A stretch of DNA of 64,000 nucleotides from positions 62,001 through 126,000 of the forward strand of contig NZ_VSKK01000004.1 of NCBI RefSeq assembly GCF_008086205.1, in the 5' to 3' direction. The notes below the pieces were generated by a model. That model saw nothing but the letters and a program-made list of their open reading frames with translations. It was not told the DNA's origin and did not search any database. Made by a program: the position numbers and the translations under genes. Position 1 is the first letter of the stretch, and each line of letters starts with the position of its first letter. Source of the stretch: Bizionia myxarmorum (GTDB lineage: Bacteria; Bacteroidota; Bacteroidia; Flavobacteriales; Flavobacteriaceae). Shown piece by piece: positions 13,998 through 21,618 of this stretch.

Positions 13998-15202
13998 TAA
14001 ACTCTTTCAATTATTGCTGCATAACCTTGTCCAACGCCAATACACATGGTAATTAATGCATATTTTTTATTCTGCTCTTTTAACTCTAAAGCCGCAGAAT
14101 AGGCTAATCTGGTTCCTGTAACACCCAGTGGATGACCAATGGCAATGGAACCGCCATTTGGATTCAGTCGTGGATCGTTATCGGCAATTCCCCAAGCGCG
14201 CGTGCATGCTAAGGCTTGCGCTGCAAAGGCTTCGTTGAGTTCTATTATATCCATATCAGCCATGGTTAAACCCGCTTTTTTCAAAGCTTTATTGGAAGCT
14301 TCAACGGGTCCTATACCCATTATTCTAGGTTCTACACCCACTACTGCCGAACTAACTATGCGCGCTAATGGTTTTAAATTATATTTTTTTACCGCATCTT
14401 CCGAAGCTATAATAGTTGCAGCTGCGCCATCATTTAATCCAGATGAATTACCTGCTGTAACACTGCCTCCTTCTGCTTTAAAAGCGCCTCTTAATTTTCC
14501 TAAAACTTCTAATGAGGTATTTGGTTTTACAAATTCATCTTTAATGAATTGTATTGGATCTTTTTTGCGCTGTGGAATTTCGACAGTCATAATTTCTTTA
14601 GCCAAACGACCGTTTTCTTGAGCTTTGGTAGCCTTCATCTGACTCCAATAGGCAAAGGTGTCTTGATCTTCGCGAGAGATATTATATTTTTCGACAAGAT
14701 TTTCAGCAGTTTGTCCCATCCCATCCGTTCCGAACATTTTTTGCATTTTCGGATTGATAAAACGCCAGCCAAAACTAGAATCATACATTTTCGCATCGGT
14801 TCCAAATCCTTTAGAAGGTTTTGCTATTACATATGGTCCACGTGTCATGTTTTCTACTCCTCCTGAAATAAACAAATCACCATCGCCAGCTTTAATCGCT
14901 CGGTTTGCATGAATAATGGCTGATAATCCAGAACTACATAATCTATTAACGGTTTCTCCAGGAACAGTAAATGGCAATCCTGCTAAAAGTGATGCCATTC
15001 TAGCTACATTACGATTGTCTTCGCCTGCTTGATTGGCACAGCCCAAAATAACATCGTCATAAGCTTCTTTTGGAATGTTTGGATTTCGTTTTACGAGTTC
15101 TTCAATAACCATAGCAGCTAAATCGTCTGTTCTGACAGCTGATAAAGTACCTTGGTAACTTCCTATTGGTGTTCTGATTCCGTCTATTATATATGCTTCC
15201 AT
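13997..15202 (-). CDS. paaJ: PaaJ acetyl-CoA acyltransferase (thiolase)
   Basis: 401-residue thiolase of normal length. The nucleophile Cys is in 'NRLCSSGLSAI', the His is in 'GGSIAIGHPLGVTGTR', and the second Cys is in 'ITMCIGVGQG'. PaaJ cleaves 3-oxo-5,6-dehydrosuberyl-CoA and later 3-oxoadipyl-CoA, releasing acetyl-CoA and finally succinyl-CoA. It lies between the ypfJ-like peptidase gene and paaZ. A family D hairpin abuts its stop codon. Confidence 0.93.
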   Translation of the reverse strand: MEAYIIDGIRTPIGSYQGTLSAVRTDDLAAMVIEELVKRNPNIPKEAYDDVILGCANQAGEDNRNVARMASLLAGLPFTVPGETVNRLCSSGLSAIIHANRAIKAGDGDLFISGGVENMTRGPYVIAKPSKGFGTDAKMYDSSFGWRFINPKMQKMFGTDGMGQTAENLVEKYNISREDQDTFAYWSQMKATKAQENGRLAKEIMTVEIPQRKKDPIQFIKDEFVKPNTSLEVLGKLRGAFKAEGGSVTAGNSSGLNDGAAATIIASEDAVKKYNLKPLARIVSSAVVGVEPRIMGIGPVEASNKALKKAGLTMADMDIIELNEAFAAQALACTRAWGIADNDPRLNPNGGSIAIGHPLGVTGTRLAYSAALELKEQNKKYALITMCIGVGQGYAAIIERV

Positions 15203-15205
15203 TTT

Positions 15206-15229
15206 TTGAAATTGAAATTGAAATTGAAG
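15206..15229. repeat. Hexamer array TTGAAA x4
   Basis: Three TTGAAA units and a TTGAAG, directly upstream of the paaJ start codon (15202). Confidence 0.7.
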
Positions 15230-15322
15230 TCGAAAATTGAAACTCCTATTTCAAATTATTATTCTTGTTTTTTAATGATGAGTTTCCTACGTTCGTCTTC
15301 TTAACGGCAGGCAGGAATTTGG

Positions 15323-16186
15323 TTAATTTAACAATGCCGAGAACGTATCGCCTTGTTTAATATCACCTGTTTTAAAACCTTTCATAAACCAAAACATACG
15401 TTGTTCTGATGTTCCATGGGTAAATGAATCGGGCGTTACATTTCCTTGAATTTTTCGCTGAATAGCATCATCTCCAACTGCATTAGCGGCACTTAAAGCC
15501 TCTTGAATGTCACCTTCTTCTAAATATTTTTGGTTATAATGTGCCCAAACACCTGCGTAAAAATCGGCTTGAAGTTCTTGTGCTACTGATAATTTATTAC
15601 CTTCAGTTTTATTAGATTGCTGCTGTAATTGCCTTACTTTATTGGAGGTTCCTAGCAATGTTTGAATGTGATGGCCAATTTCATGAGCCATTACGTATGC
15701 TATAGCAAAATCGCCTCCTTCAGCTCCAAAACGCGTCTTTAACTCATCAAAAAACACCATATCCATATACAATTTATGGTCGGCTGGACAATAAAACGGG
15801 CCAGATGCCGCAGTAGCATTTCCACAACCTGTACTTACTGCATCGGTAAATAAAACCATTCCAGGTTCTTCATAATTACCCAAATTATTTTCTTGGAAAA
15901 TCTGACTCCATGTATCTTCGGTATAGGCTAAAAGTGTAGATGCAAATGCACCCATTTCTTTTTCTTGAGCGGTTAATTCTCGTTGCTCTCTGGGTTGCGA
16001 AGCAGATTGCGATTGGGTGACTTGCTCCAAGATTGGTGCTAATGTTTGCCCTGTATCACCGCCAAAAAGCTGCAGCAAAACTACAATTACAGCAACGATT
16101 CCACCACCTGCGGCTAATTTCCCTTTGGAACTCATTCCACGACGATCCTCCAAGTTGCTGCTTTGTCTATTACCTTTCCATTTCAT
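15323..16186 (-). CDS. YpfJ-family neutral zinc metallopeptidase
   Basis: 287 residues from the ATG at 16186, preferred because the family begins 'MKWKG.RQSSNLEDRRG' and a longer frame would run into paaI. A single transmembrane helix ('GGGIVAVIVVLLQLFGG', about residues 26-42) is followed by a periplasmic-type domain with the HEIGHH zinc motif and downstream 'ELQADFYAG' providing the third ligand region. Function of YpfJ proteins is not well established. It sits among paaI and paaJ on the same strand (34 bases after paaI), which is unexpected because it has no known role in phenylacetate breakdown. Confidence 0.88.
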   Translation of the reverse strand: MKWKGNRQSSNLEDRRGMSSKGKLAAGGGIVAVIVVLLQLFGGDTGQTLAPILEQVTQSQSASQPREQRELTAQEKEMGAFASTLLAYTEDTWSQIFQENNLGNYEEPGMVLFTDAVSTGCGNATAASGPFYCPADHKLYMDMVFFDELKTRFGAEGGDFAIAYVMAHEIGHHIQTLLGTSNKVRQLQQQSNKTEGNKLSVAQELQADFYAGVWAHYNQKYLEEGDIQEALSAANAVGDDAIQRKIQGNVTPDSFTHGTSEQRMFWFMKGFKTGDIKQGDTFSALLN

Positions 16187-16220
16187 AATACAGTTATTCG
16201 TTTTTATTAGATTATGTTTA

Positions 16221-16727
16221 TTATTCTTTCCACTCTTTATGCGTTCGATATACGACACCTTTGAAAAGTGCAACTAGTTCATCACCGCGTTTGACTTCTA
16301 TTATATTAAATCCTAATTTATTCTTTACGCTCTCTATAACCGATTCGGCCACAATATAATCACCTTCATTTAAAGCTTCAATATGATTGATGCTTGTTTC
16401 AATAGAAACGGCATATTTCCCATGTGAATTGGCAGCAAAACCACAAGCTGTATCCACCAATGCATAACTGATTCCGCCATGTGCTTTATTCATACAATTC
16501 AGCATATCTTTTCTAATGGTCATGCCAACTTTACAGCGCCCAACTTCACTTTCAATGATTTCTATTCCTAGCCAGGTGCTGTAGGCGTCTTGACTTAACA
16601 TTCTATGTGAAATTTGCTCTCCTTTCAATTTTTCAATCTTTATTACTTCAAACCTTTCGACTGCACTCAAGGTGAACGTATATTTACAATTTATTCCAGA
16701 ATTAACATTGTACAAATGCAATTCCAC
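16221..16727 (-). CDS. paaI: PaaI hotdog-fold acyl-CoA thioesterase
   Basis: 168 residues. The hotdog core begins near 'MLSQDAYSTWLGIEI' (Met43) and has 'CMNKAHGGISYALVDTACGFAAN', the HGG and Asp signature of PaaI. It hydrolyses stray phenylacetyl-CoA or hydroxylated derivatives. The first ~30 residues are odd: 'FTLSAVERF' (18-26) is encoded by a dispersed palindrome at 16652-16673. An alternative start at Met43 (16601) would remove the repeat but also the short N-terminal helix common in the family. The start at 16727 lies 13 bases after the paaH stop and keeps operon spacing, so I retain it with doubt. Confidence 0.85.
   Translation of the reverse strand: MELHLYNVNSGINCKYTFTLSAVERFEVIKIEKLKGEQISHRMLSQDAYSTWLGIEIIESEVGRCKVGMTIRKDMLNCMNKAHGGISYALVDTACGFAANSHGKYAVSIETSINHIEALNEGDYIVAESVIESVKNKLGFNIIEVKRGDELVALFKGVVYRTHKEWKE
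16652..16673. repeat. Element C palindrome inside paaI
   Basis: ACCTTTCGACTGCACTCAAG, then GT: ACCTT and AAGGT arms. The same element is at 17019 (paaH). It is translated as 'TLSAVERF'. Confidence 0.75.
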
Positions 16728-16740
16728 TCCAATTGATTAC

Positions 16741-17916
16741 CTAGCTAAAAAATGTTTTATTTTCTACTTTTAGTTTACGAAGTAAAGGACTGCAACGGTA
16801 GCGATCTTCACGATATTCATCATACAATGCCTCCATTTGTTCTACGCACCAATCAATTCCTTTTTCGTTTGCCCAAGCTAATAATCCTTTTGGATAATTA
16901 ACACCTTTGGTCATGGCATTATCTAAATCTTCTGCTGATGCAATATTTAGGAATAAGGCATCGGCTGCTTCATTGATGAGCATGATTAGGATTCTATCGA
17001 AGATTTGTTCTTTAATGGACCTTTCGACTGCGCTCAACGTGACATCTTCATTCTCTATTTTCTTTCCATTTTCATCATATTCATAGTATCCAATACCTGA
17101 TTTTCGACCTAAATAACCTGCTTCAGCAAATCGTTTTTGCGTAAATGACGGCTTGTATCTGGGATCGAAATAGAAAGCTGTAAAAACGGTTTCAGTAACG
17201 GTATAATTAACATCATTACCTATAAAATCCATCAGTTCAAAAGGCCCCATTCTGAAACCTCCCAAATCTTTCATGGCGGAATCGATAGTTTCAAAATCGG
17301 CAACGCCTTCTTCATAAATACGCAACGCTTCACCATAAAAAGGACGCGCTACACGATTCACGATAAATCCGGGCGTATCTTTAGCTACTGCTACAATTTT
17401 TTTCCAACTGGCAATAATATCGATTGATTTTTCTAACGTTTCATAAGATGTTTGAATGGCTGGAATAACTTCAACCAACTTCATTAAAGGTGCTGGATTG
17501 AAAAAATGAATTCCAACACAACGTTTTGGGTTTTTTAACGATGCGGCAATGGATGCTATTGATAAGCTGGATGTGTTTGAGGCGATAATACAATCGTCAG
17601 ATACATAACTTTCCAATTCTGAAAATACTTTTTTCTTGATATCTAGATTTTCAATAATCGCTTCAATTGTGAGGTTTGAATCTGATAAATCTTTTAGTTT
17701 ATCAACGTATGTGATATTATTTTCGATACGATATTTTTCGGCTTCGTCTATTCGACCCTTTTCTATGAGTCGTAATAGAATTTTTTCTAAAGATGCTTTT
17801 GCTTTATCTAAAGCTGCTTGATTGGTATCGTATAATTTAACTTGACAACCTGAAGTAGCAGCTACTTGCGCAATACCGCTTCCCATTGTTCCACTTCCTA
17901 TTACTCCTATATTCAT
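16741..17916 (-). CDS. paaH: PaaH 3-hydroxyacyl-CoA dehydrogenase
   Basis: 391 residues. The N-terminal Rossmann NAD-binding domain has 'IGVIGSGTMGSGIAQVAA'; the catalytic region has 'NTSSLSI', 'HFFNPAPLMKLVEV' (catalytic His) and 'DTPGFIVNRV'. The second C-terminal helical domain contains 'PKGLLAWANEKG'. It oxidises 3-hydroxyadipyl-CoA to 3-oxoadipyl-CoA. Residues 291-300 ('DVTLSAVERS'), between the two C-terminal subdomains, are encoded by the dispersed element at 17019-17044 without breaking the frame. Confidence 0.93.
   Translation of the reverse strand: MNIGVIGSGTMGSGIAQVAATSGCQVKLYDTNQAALDKAKASLEKILLRLIEKGRIDEAEKYRIENNITYVDKLKDLSDSNLTIEAIIENLDIKKKVFSELESYVSDDCIIASNTSSLSIASIAASLKNPKRCVGIHFFNPAPLMKLVEVIPAIQTSYETLEKSIDIIASWKKIVAVAKDTPGFIVNRVARPFYGEALRIYEEGVADFETIDSAMKDLGGFRMGPFELMDFIGNDVNYTVTETVFTAFYFDPRYKPSFTQKRFAEAGYLGRKSGIGYYEYDENGKKIENEDVTLSAVERSIKEQIFDRILIMLINEAADALFLNIASAEDLDNAMTKGVNYPKGLLAWANEKGIDWCVEQMEALYDEYREDRYRCSPLLRKLKVENKTFFS
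17019..17044. repeat. Element C palindrome inside paaH
   Basis: ACCTTTCGACTGCGCTCAAC followed by GTGACA. It matches the paaI copy over most of its length, encodes 'VTLSAVERS', and sits at a subdomain boundary. Confidence 0.8.
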
Positions 17917-17937
17917 ATTAAATATTTCCGTATTGAT

Positions 17938-17964
17938 GAGATTCTTCGTTTTGGTCTGAATGAC
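17938..17964. repeat. Element B between paaG and paaH
   Basis: GAGATTCTTCGTT ... GGTCTGAATGAC, ending 2 bases before the paaG stop. Confidence 0.75.
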
Positions 17965-17966
17965 AA

Positions 17967-18749
17967 TTATCGTCCTTTAAATTCTGGTTTTCTTTTTTCC
18001 ATAAACGCGGAAACACCTTCGGCATAATCTTCGGTACTTGCTGCTTCAATCTGATATTTAGATTCTAAAGCTAATTGCTGTTCTAAATTGTTAGTAAGCG
18101 ATTGATTCAAACTTTTCTTGATTAATCCCAATGCCTTGGTTGGCATATTAGCCATTTTCAAAGCTAATTTATTGACTTCTTCTTCAAAATTGTCAAAAGG
18201 CAATACCTTATAAATCATTCCTATTCGTTCCGCTTCTTCGGCAGATACTTTATCGCCCAACATAGCTAATGCGGATGCTTTTTGGAATCCGATAAGTCTT
18301 GGCAAAAAGAAGGTTCCAGCACTGTCAGGAATAAGGCCGATTAAACTAAACGCTTGAATAAAACTTACTTTTTCATGGGCCACAACAACGTCGCAAGCCA
18401 ATGCAATATTTGCACCTGCTCCAGCAGCAACACCATTGATAGCACCAATTACAGGTTTTTCAATATGTCGGATTCGTGTGATGATGGGATTGTAATGTTC
18501 TTCTAGAATTTTTTTAAATCCAGGGTTTAATTCTGGCGAAGTCACTTCCTTCAAATCTTGTCCTGCGCAAAATGCTTTCCCATTTCCAGTTAAAACAATG
18601 GCACGAACGCTATCATTCTTTTCACAGGCATCTAAAGTGTCTTGAAGTTGCAATGCCATTTCACGATTAAAACTATTGAAGACTTCTGGTCTGTTTAGCG
18701 TGATGGTTGCTACTTGATTTTCTATTTTGAGTTGTATACTTTTGTTCAT
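17967..18749 (-). CDS. paaG: PaaG ring-1,2-epoxyphenylacetyl-CoA isomerase
   Basis: 260-residue crotonase-fold enzyme; start at Met (18749) 'MNKSIQLKIENQVATI'. A longer in-frame start at 18812 is rejected because the extra 21 residues are encoded by a dispersed repeat (18766-18797). Family features are 'AFCAGQDLKEV', 'INGVAAGAGANIALACDVV', and 'GLIPDSAGTFFLPRLIG', whose Asp is placed as the catalytic Asp of PaaG. It isomerises the epoxide to oxepin-CoA and also shifts double bonds later in the pathway. Confidence 0.9.
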   Translation of the reverse strand: MNKSIQLKIENQVATITLNRPEVFNSFNREMALQLQDTLDACEKNDSVRAIVLTGNGKAFCAGQDLKEVTSPELNPGFKKILEEHYNPIITRIRHIEKPVIGAINGVAAGAGANIALACDVVVAHEKVSFIQAFSLIGLIPDSAGTFFLPRLIGFQKASALAMLGDKVSAEEAERIGMIYKVLPFDNFEEEVNKLALKMANMPTKALGLIKKSLNQSLTNNLEQQLALESKYQIEAASTEDYAEGVSAFMEKRKPEFKGR

Positions 18750-18765
18750 GTTTTTTTCATTTAAT

Positions 18766-18797
18766 GAGATTGCCAGGTCCTTCGTCCTCGCAATGAC
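18766..18797. repeat. Element A (inverted copy) between paaD and paaG
   Basis: GAGATTGCCAGGTCCTTCG ... CTCGCAATGAC, the reverse complement of the A half of 9648-9677. Confidence 0.8.
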
Positions 18798-18799
18798 GT

Positions 18800-19300
18800 C
18801 TATTTGAGACACTTGAAGTAATCAAATGGTTCTTGGCAATCGTTACACTGAAATTGCGCTTTGCAAGCTGTTGATCCAAACTGACTAATCATTTTTGTAT
18901 TTGTTGATCCACATTGCGGACATTTCACAAGGCGTTTTCCATGTAATAAAACGTCTTTATCGGCTTCTTCACCCAAAGGCGCTGCTATACCATAATCTTC
19001 CAAGGCTTTTCTACCTCTTGGTGTTATCCAATCGGTTGTCCAAGCTGGAGCCAGAATTAATTCAACTTCTGATTCGAATCCAGCTAATTTTAAAGCCGCT
19101 TTGATATCATCACCAATCACATCCATTGCTGGGCAACCACTGTAGGTTGGCGTTATTTGAACCTTTACAACACCGTTTTCAATAAAAGCGGAACGTACAA
19201 CACCCATATCCATAATAGATAATACAGGGATTTCTGGATCGGATACTTTTTCAAGTATCGCTATCAGTTTTACGTCTATATTTTGCTCTGCTTCAATCAT
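18800..19300 (-). CDS. paaD: Phenylacetyl-CoA epoxidase subunit PaaD
   Basis: 166 residues. The N-terminal MIP18/DUF59 domain has 'KVSDPEIPVLSIMDMGVVRS' and 'PTYSGCPAMDVIGDDI'. The C-terminal zinc ribbon has CPQC and CNDC pairs. PaaD is required for epoxidase activity in vivo, probably for Fe-S or di-iron maturation. It follows paaC by 81 bases containing an element B repeat. Confidence 0.95.
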   Translation of the reverse strand: MIEAEQNIDVKLIAILEKVSDPEIPVLSIMDMGVVRSAFIENGVVKVQITPTYSGCPAMDVIGDDIKAALKLAGFESEVELILAPAWTTDWITPRGRKALEDYGIAAPLGEEADKDVLLHGKRLVKCPQCGSTNTKMISQFGSTACKAQFQCNDCQEPFDYFKCLK

Positions 19301-19313
19301 GATTTAATAAAAT

Positions 19314-19340
19314 GAGATTCTTCGCTTTGCTCTGAATGAC
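19314..19340. repeat. Element B upstream of paaD
   Basis: GAGATTCTTCGCTTTGCTCT followed by GAATGAC; the cleanest B copy. It lies between paaC and paaD. Confidence 0.8.
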
Positions 19341-19381
19341 ATTCTGCAAATTATATGAGATTTCATTTTCAAAGAAATTAG

Positions 19382-20134
19382 TTACCATTCCATATTTGGA
19401 TAAGCACGTTGCATGTATTGCAATTCAGCTAAAATATAGCCCATATGTTCGGTATGAATACCTTGCTTTCCGCCTTTTTGAAAATATTTGGATTCTGGAA
19501 CTTCTAATGTCGATTCTTCTAATATATCAGATACTTTTTTATAATAAGCTTCTTTCAATTTGCTAACATCTACGCCAATTCCTTCTGAAATCATTGCTTT
19601 ATCAGCATCCGTTTGATGAAATAATTCATCAGTGTAAGTCCATAAATCATTTATTGCCGTTTGCATACGTTTATGACTTTCCTCGGTTCCATCACCAAGA
19701 CGTTTTATCCAATCGGATGAAAAACGCTGATGGTAACTCACTTCCTTAATCGACTTATTAGCAATTGCTGACAACGTTAAATCCGTGCTTTTTTGGAGTT
19801 CTGTTAAAAACAGAAAATGATACACATCAAATAAAAACTGTCGTGCCATAGTGTAAGCAAAATCCGTATCAGGTTGCTCAACCAAAAGTACATTTAGGTA
19901 TTCACGTTCTTGACGCAACATGGCGATATCATCTTCTGTGCGTTTATCTCCAGCAATTTTAGCTGCATATTGGTAATAGCTTCGCACTTGTCCGAATAAA
20001 TCCAAAGAGATATTGGTGCAAGCGATATCGGTTTCTAGACTTGGCCCATGACCTGTTAATGCACCCATTCTTTGTCCAAGAATTAGTGAATTGTCGGCTA
20101 TACCTAGAATGTATTTATATAGATTTTCTTTCAT
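19382..20134 (-). CDS. paaC: Phenylacetyl-CoA epoxidase subunit PaaC
   Basis: 250-residue ferritin-like helical protein without a full di-iron ligand set, the structural partner of PaaA. Recognisable segments are 'LGIADNSLILGQRMGALTGHGP', 'EDDIAMLRQEREYLNVLLVEQP', 'KEVSYHQRFSSDW' and 'HTEHMGYILAELQYMQRAYP'. Order paaA-B-C-D is the conserved one. Confidence 0.95.
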   Translation of the reverse strand: MKENLYKYILGIADNSLILGQRMGALTGHGPSLETDIACTNISLDLFGQVRSYYQYAAKIAGDKRTEDDIAMLRQEREYLNVLLVEQPDTDFAYTMARQFLFDVYHFLFLTELQKSTDLTLSAIANKSIKEVSYHQRFSSDWIKRLGDGTEESHKRMQTAINDLWTYTDELFHQTDADKAMISEGIGVDVSKLKEAYYKKVSDILEESTLEVPESKYFQKGGKQGIHTEHMGYILAELQYMQRAYPNMEW

Positions 20135-20140
20135 GTTTAC

Positions 20141-20157
20141 TTCCCACGAAAGTGGGT
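20141..20157. repeat. Family D hairpin upstream of paaC
   Basis: TTCCCAC GAAA GTGGGTA: CCCAC/GTGGG stem with a GAAA loop, 6 bases upstream of the paaC start. Confidence 0.55.
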
Positions 20158-20251
20158 ATCTTTTTATTTTTCCTTAATAAACTTTTATGCTTGAAGAGCT
20201 TAAGAAAACAATTCATAAAAACTTAATGAGATTAGCTTCGCTGAATCTTCG

Positions 20252-20273
20252 ATTTCCTGTCTTCACAGGAATT
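20252..20273. repeat. Family D hairpin at the paaB stop
   Basis: TTCCTGT CTTC ACAGGAA (20254-20271), perfect 7-base stem with a CTTC loop, ending at the paaB stop codon. Confidence 0.8.
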
Positions 20274-20564
20274 CTACATATATTTCACTTCGTCCGGTAA
20301 TTCGTAAAAAGTGGGATGACGATAGACTTTATCTTGAGCTGGCTCAAACATTTCGCCATTATGTTCTGGATTTGAAGCTGTAATATTTTTTGATTCTACA
20401 ACCCAAATACTTACACCTTCATTTCTTCTTGTATAAACATCACGCGCATTTTCCAGTGCCATTTCAGCATCTGCAGCATGAAGACTTCCAAAATGACGAT
20501 GTTCTAATCCGTTTTTACTTCTTACGAAGACTTCCCAAAGAGGCCAGTTTTTTTTTGTTGACAT
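20274..20564 (-). CDS. paaB: Phenylacetyl-CoA epoxidase subunit PaaB
   Basis: 96 residues, the normal size for PaaB, starting 'MSTKKNWPLWEVFVRSKNGLEHRHFGSLHAADAEMALE' in fragments typical of the family and ending 'PTFYELPDEVKYM'. PaaB bridges PaaA-PaaC heterodimers. A heptamer array lies 6 bases upstream of its start codon. Confidence 0.95.
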   Translation of the reverse strand: MSTKKNWPLWEVFVRSKNGLEHRHFGSLHAADAEMALENARDVYTRRNEGVSIWVVESKNITASNPEHNGEMFEPAQDKVYRHPTFYELPDEVKYM

Positions 20565-20570
20565 GATTAT

Positions 20571-20605
20571 TGTTGATTGTTGATTGTTGATTGTTGATTG
20601 TTGAT
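20571..20605. repeat. Heptamer array TGTTGAT x5 at the paaB start
   Basis: Five perfect TGTTGAT units. On the coding strand the array occupies the ribosome-binding region of paaB. Confidence 0.9.
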
Positions 20606-20643
20606 TCTAAAATCACCACTCGTTAATCTTCAATCATAAATTA

Positions 20644-21600
20644 TTAAATTGCTTCTTTTTCTTTACGCTCCTGTTGCTTTTCGGAATACGCCATGGCTGC
20701 ATCACGCACCCATTCGCCGCCTTCCCAAGCACCAACTCGCGCTTTCATGCGCTCTTTGTTCATGGGTCCGTGACCTTTGACAACTTGCCAAAATTCATCC
20801 CAATTAATTTCACCAAAATCATGGCTTCCGCGTTCTTCATTCCATTTTAAATCCGGATCAGGAATAACCAACCCAATTAGGTCGGCTTGAGGAACCGTTT
20901 GATCAATAAATTGTTGGCGTAAATCATCATTGGATTTACGTTTCAATTTCCACTTCATAGATTGTTCGGTATGAACGGATTCAGCATCTGTTGGTCCTAA
21001 CATCATTAAAGATGGCCACCACCAACGATTCAAGGCATCTTGCGCCATGTCTTTCTGCTCTTGTGTGCCATTCATTAATTTAATCATTATTTCATAGCCT
21101 TGACGTTGATGAAAACTTTCTTCTTTACAAACACGAACCATAGCGCGTGCATAAGGTCCAAAAGAGGTGTTACACAATGGCACTTGATTTATGATGGCGG
21201 CACCATCTACCAACCAGCCAATAGCGCCCATATCTGCCCAAGTTACTGTTGGGTAATTGAATATAGATGAGTATTTTGCTTTTCCTGAATGTAATTGCTC
21301 ATAAAGTTCATCACGAGAAATTCCCAAAGTTTCACAAGCTGAATATAAATACAATCCGTGTCCCGCTTCATCCTGAACTTTCGCCAATAAAGCTACTTTT
21401 CTTCGTAAAGAAGGTGCTCGTGTTATCCAATTTCCTTCCGGTAACATACCAACTATTTCAGAATGTGCATGCTGAGACATTTGCCTAATATGGGTTTGTC
21501 TATATTTTTCTGGCATCCAATCTTTTGGTTCAATTTTTTCGTCACGTGCAATACGTTCTTCAAATTGTTTTTCTAGATTTTTAACTTGTTCCTCACTCAT
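20644..21600 (-). CDS. paaA: Phenylacetyl-CoA epoxidase catalytic subunit PaaA
   Basis: 318 residues, the di-iron monooxygenase subunit that epoxidises the aromatic ring of phenylacetyl-CoA. Ferritin-like ligands are visible in '[20 protein letters not shown]' (ExxH), '[15 protein letters not shown]' (ExxH) and preceding helices. '[16 protein letters not shown]' is a further conserved block. It starts 18 bases after the paaE stop, so the two are translationally close. Confidence 0.96.
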   Translation of the reverse strand: MSEEQVKNLEKQFEERIARDEKIEPKDWMPEKYRQTHIRQMSQHAHSEIVGMLPEGNWITRAPSLRRKVALLAKVQDEAGHGLYLYSACETLGISRDELYEQLHSGKAKYSSIFNYPTVTWADMGAIGWLVDGAAIINQVPLCNTSFGPYARAMVRVCKEESFHQRQGYEIMIKLMNGTQEQKDMAQDALNRWWWPSLMMLGPTDAESVHTEQSMKWKLKRKSNDDLRQQFIDQTVPQADLIGLVIPDPDLKWNEERGSHDFGEINWDEFWQVVKGHGPMNKERMKARVGAWEGGEWVRDAAMAYSEKQQERKEKEAI

Positions 21601-21618
21601 AGCTTTTTCTTTTTATTA

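Noticed and set aside
14139-14621. Long plus-strand frame opposite paaJ
   Set aside because: It is antisense to a clear thiolase with conserved active-site motifs; composition reflects the opposite-strand codons.
18750-18812. N-terminal extension of paaG starting at 18812
   Set aside because: The extra 21 residues come from a dispersed repeat (element A), and crotonase-family proteins start at 'MNKSIQLKIEN'-like positions.
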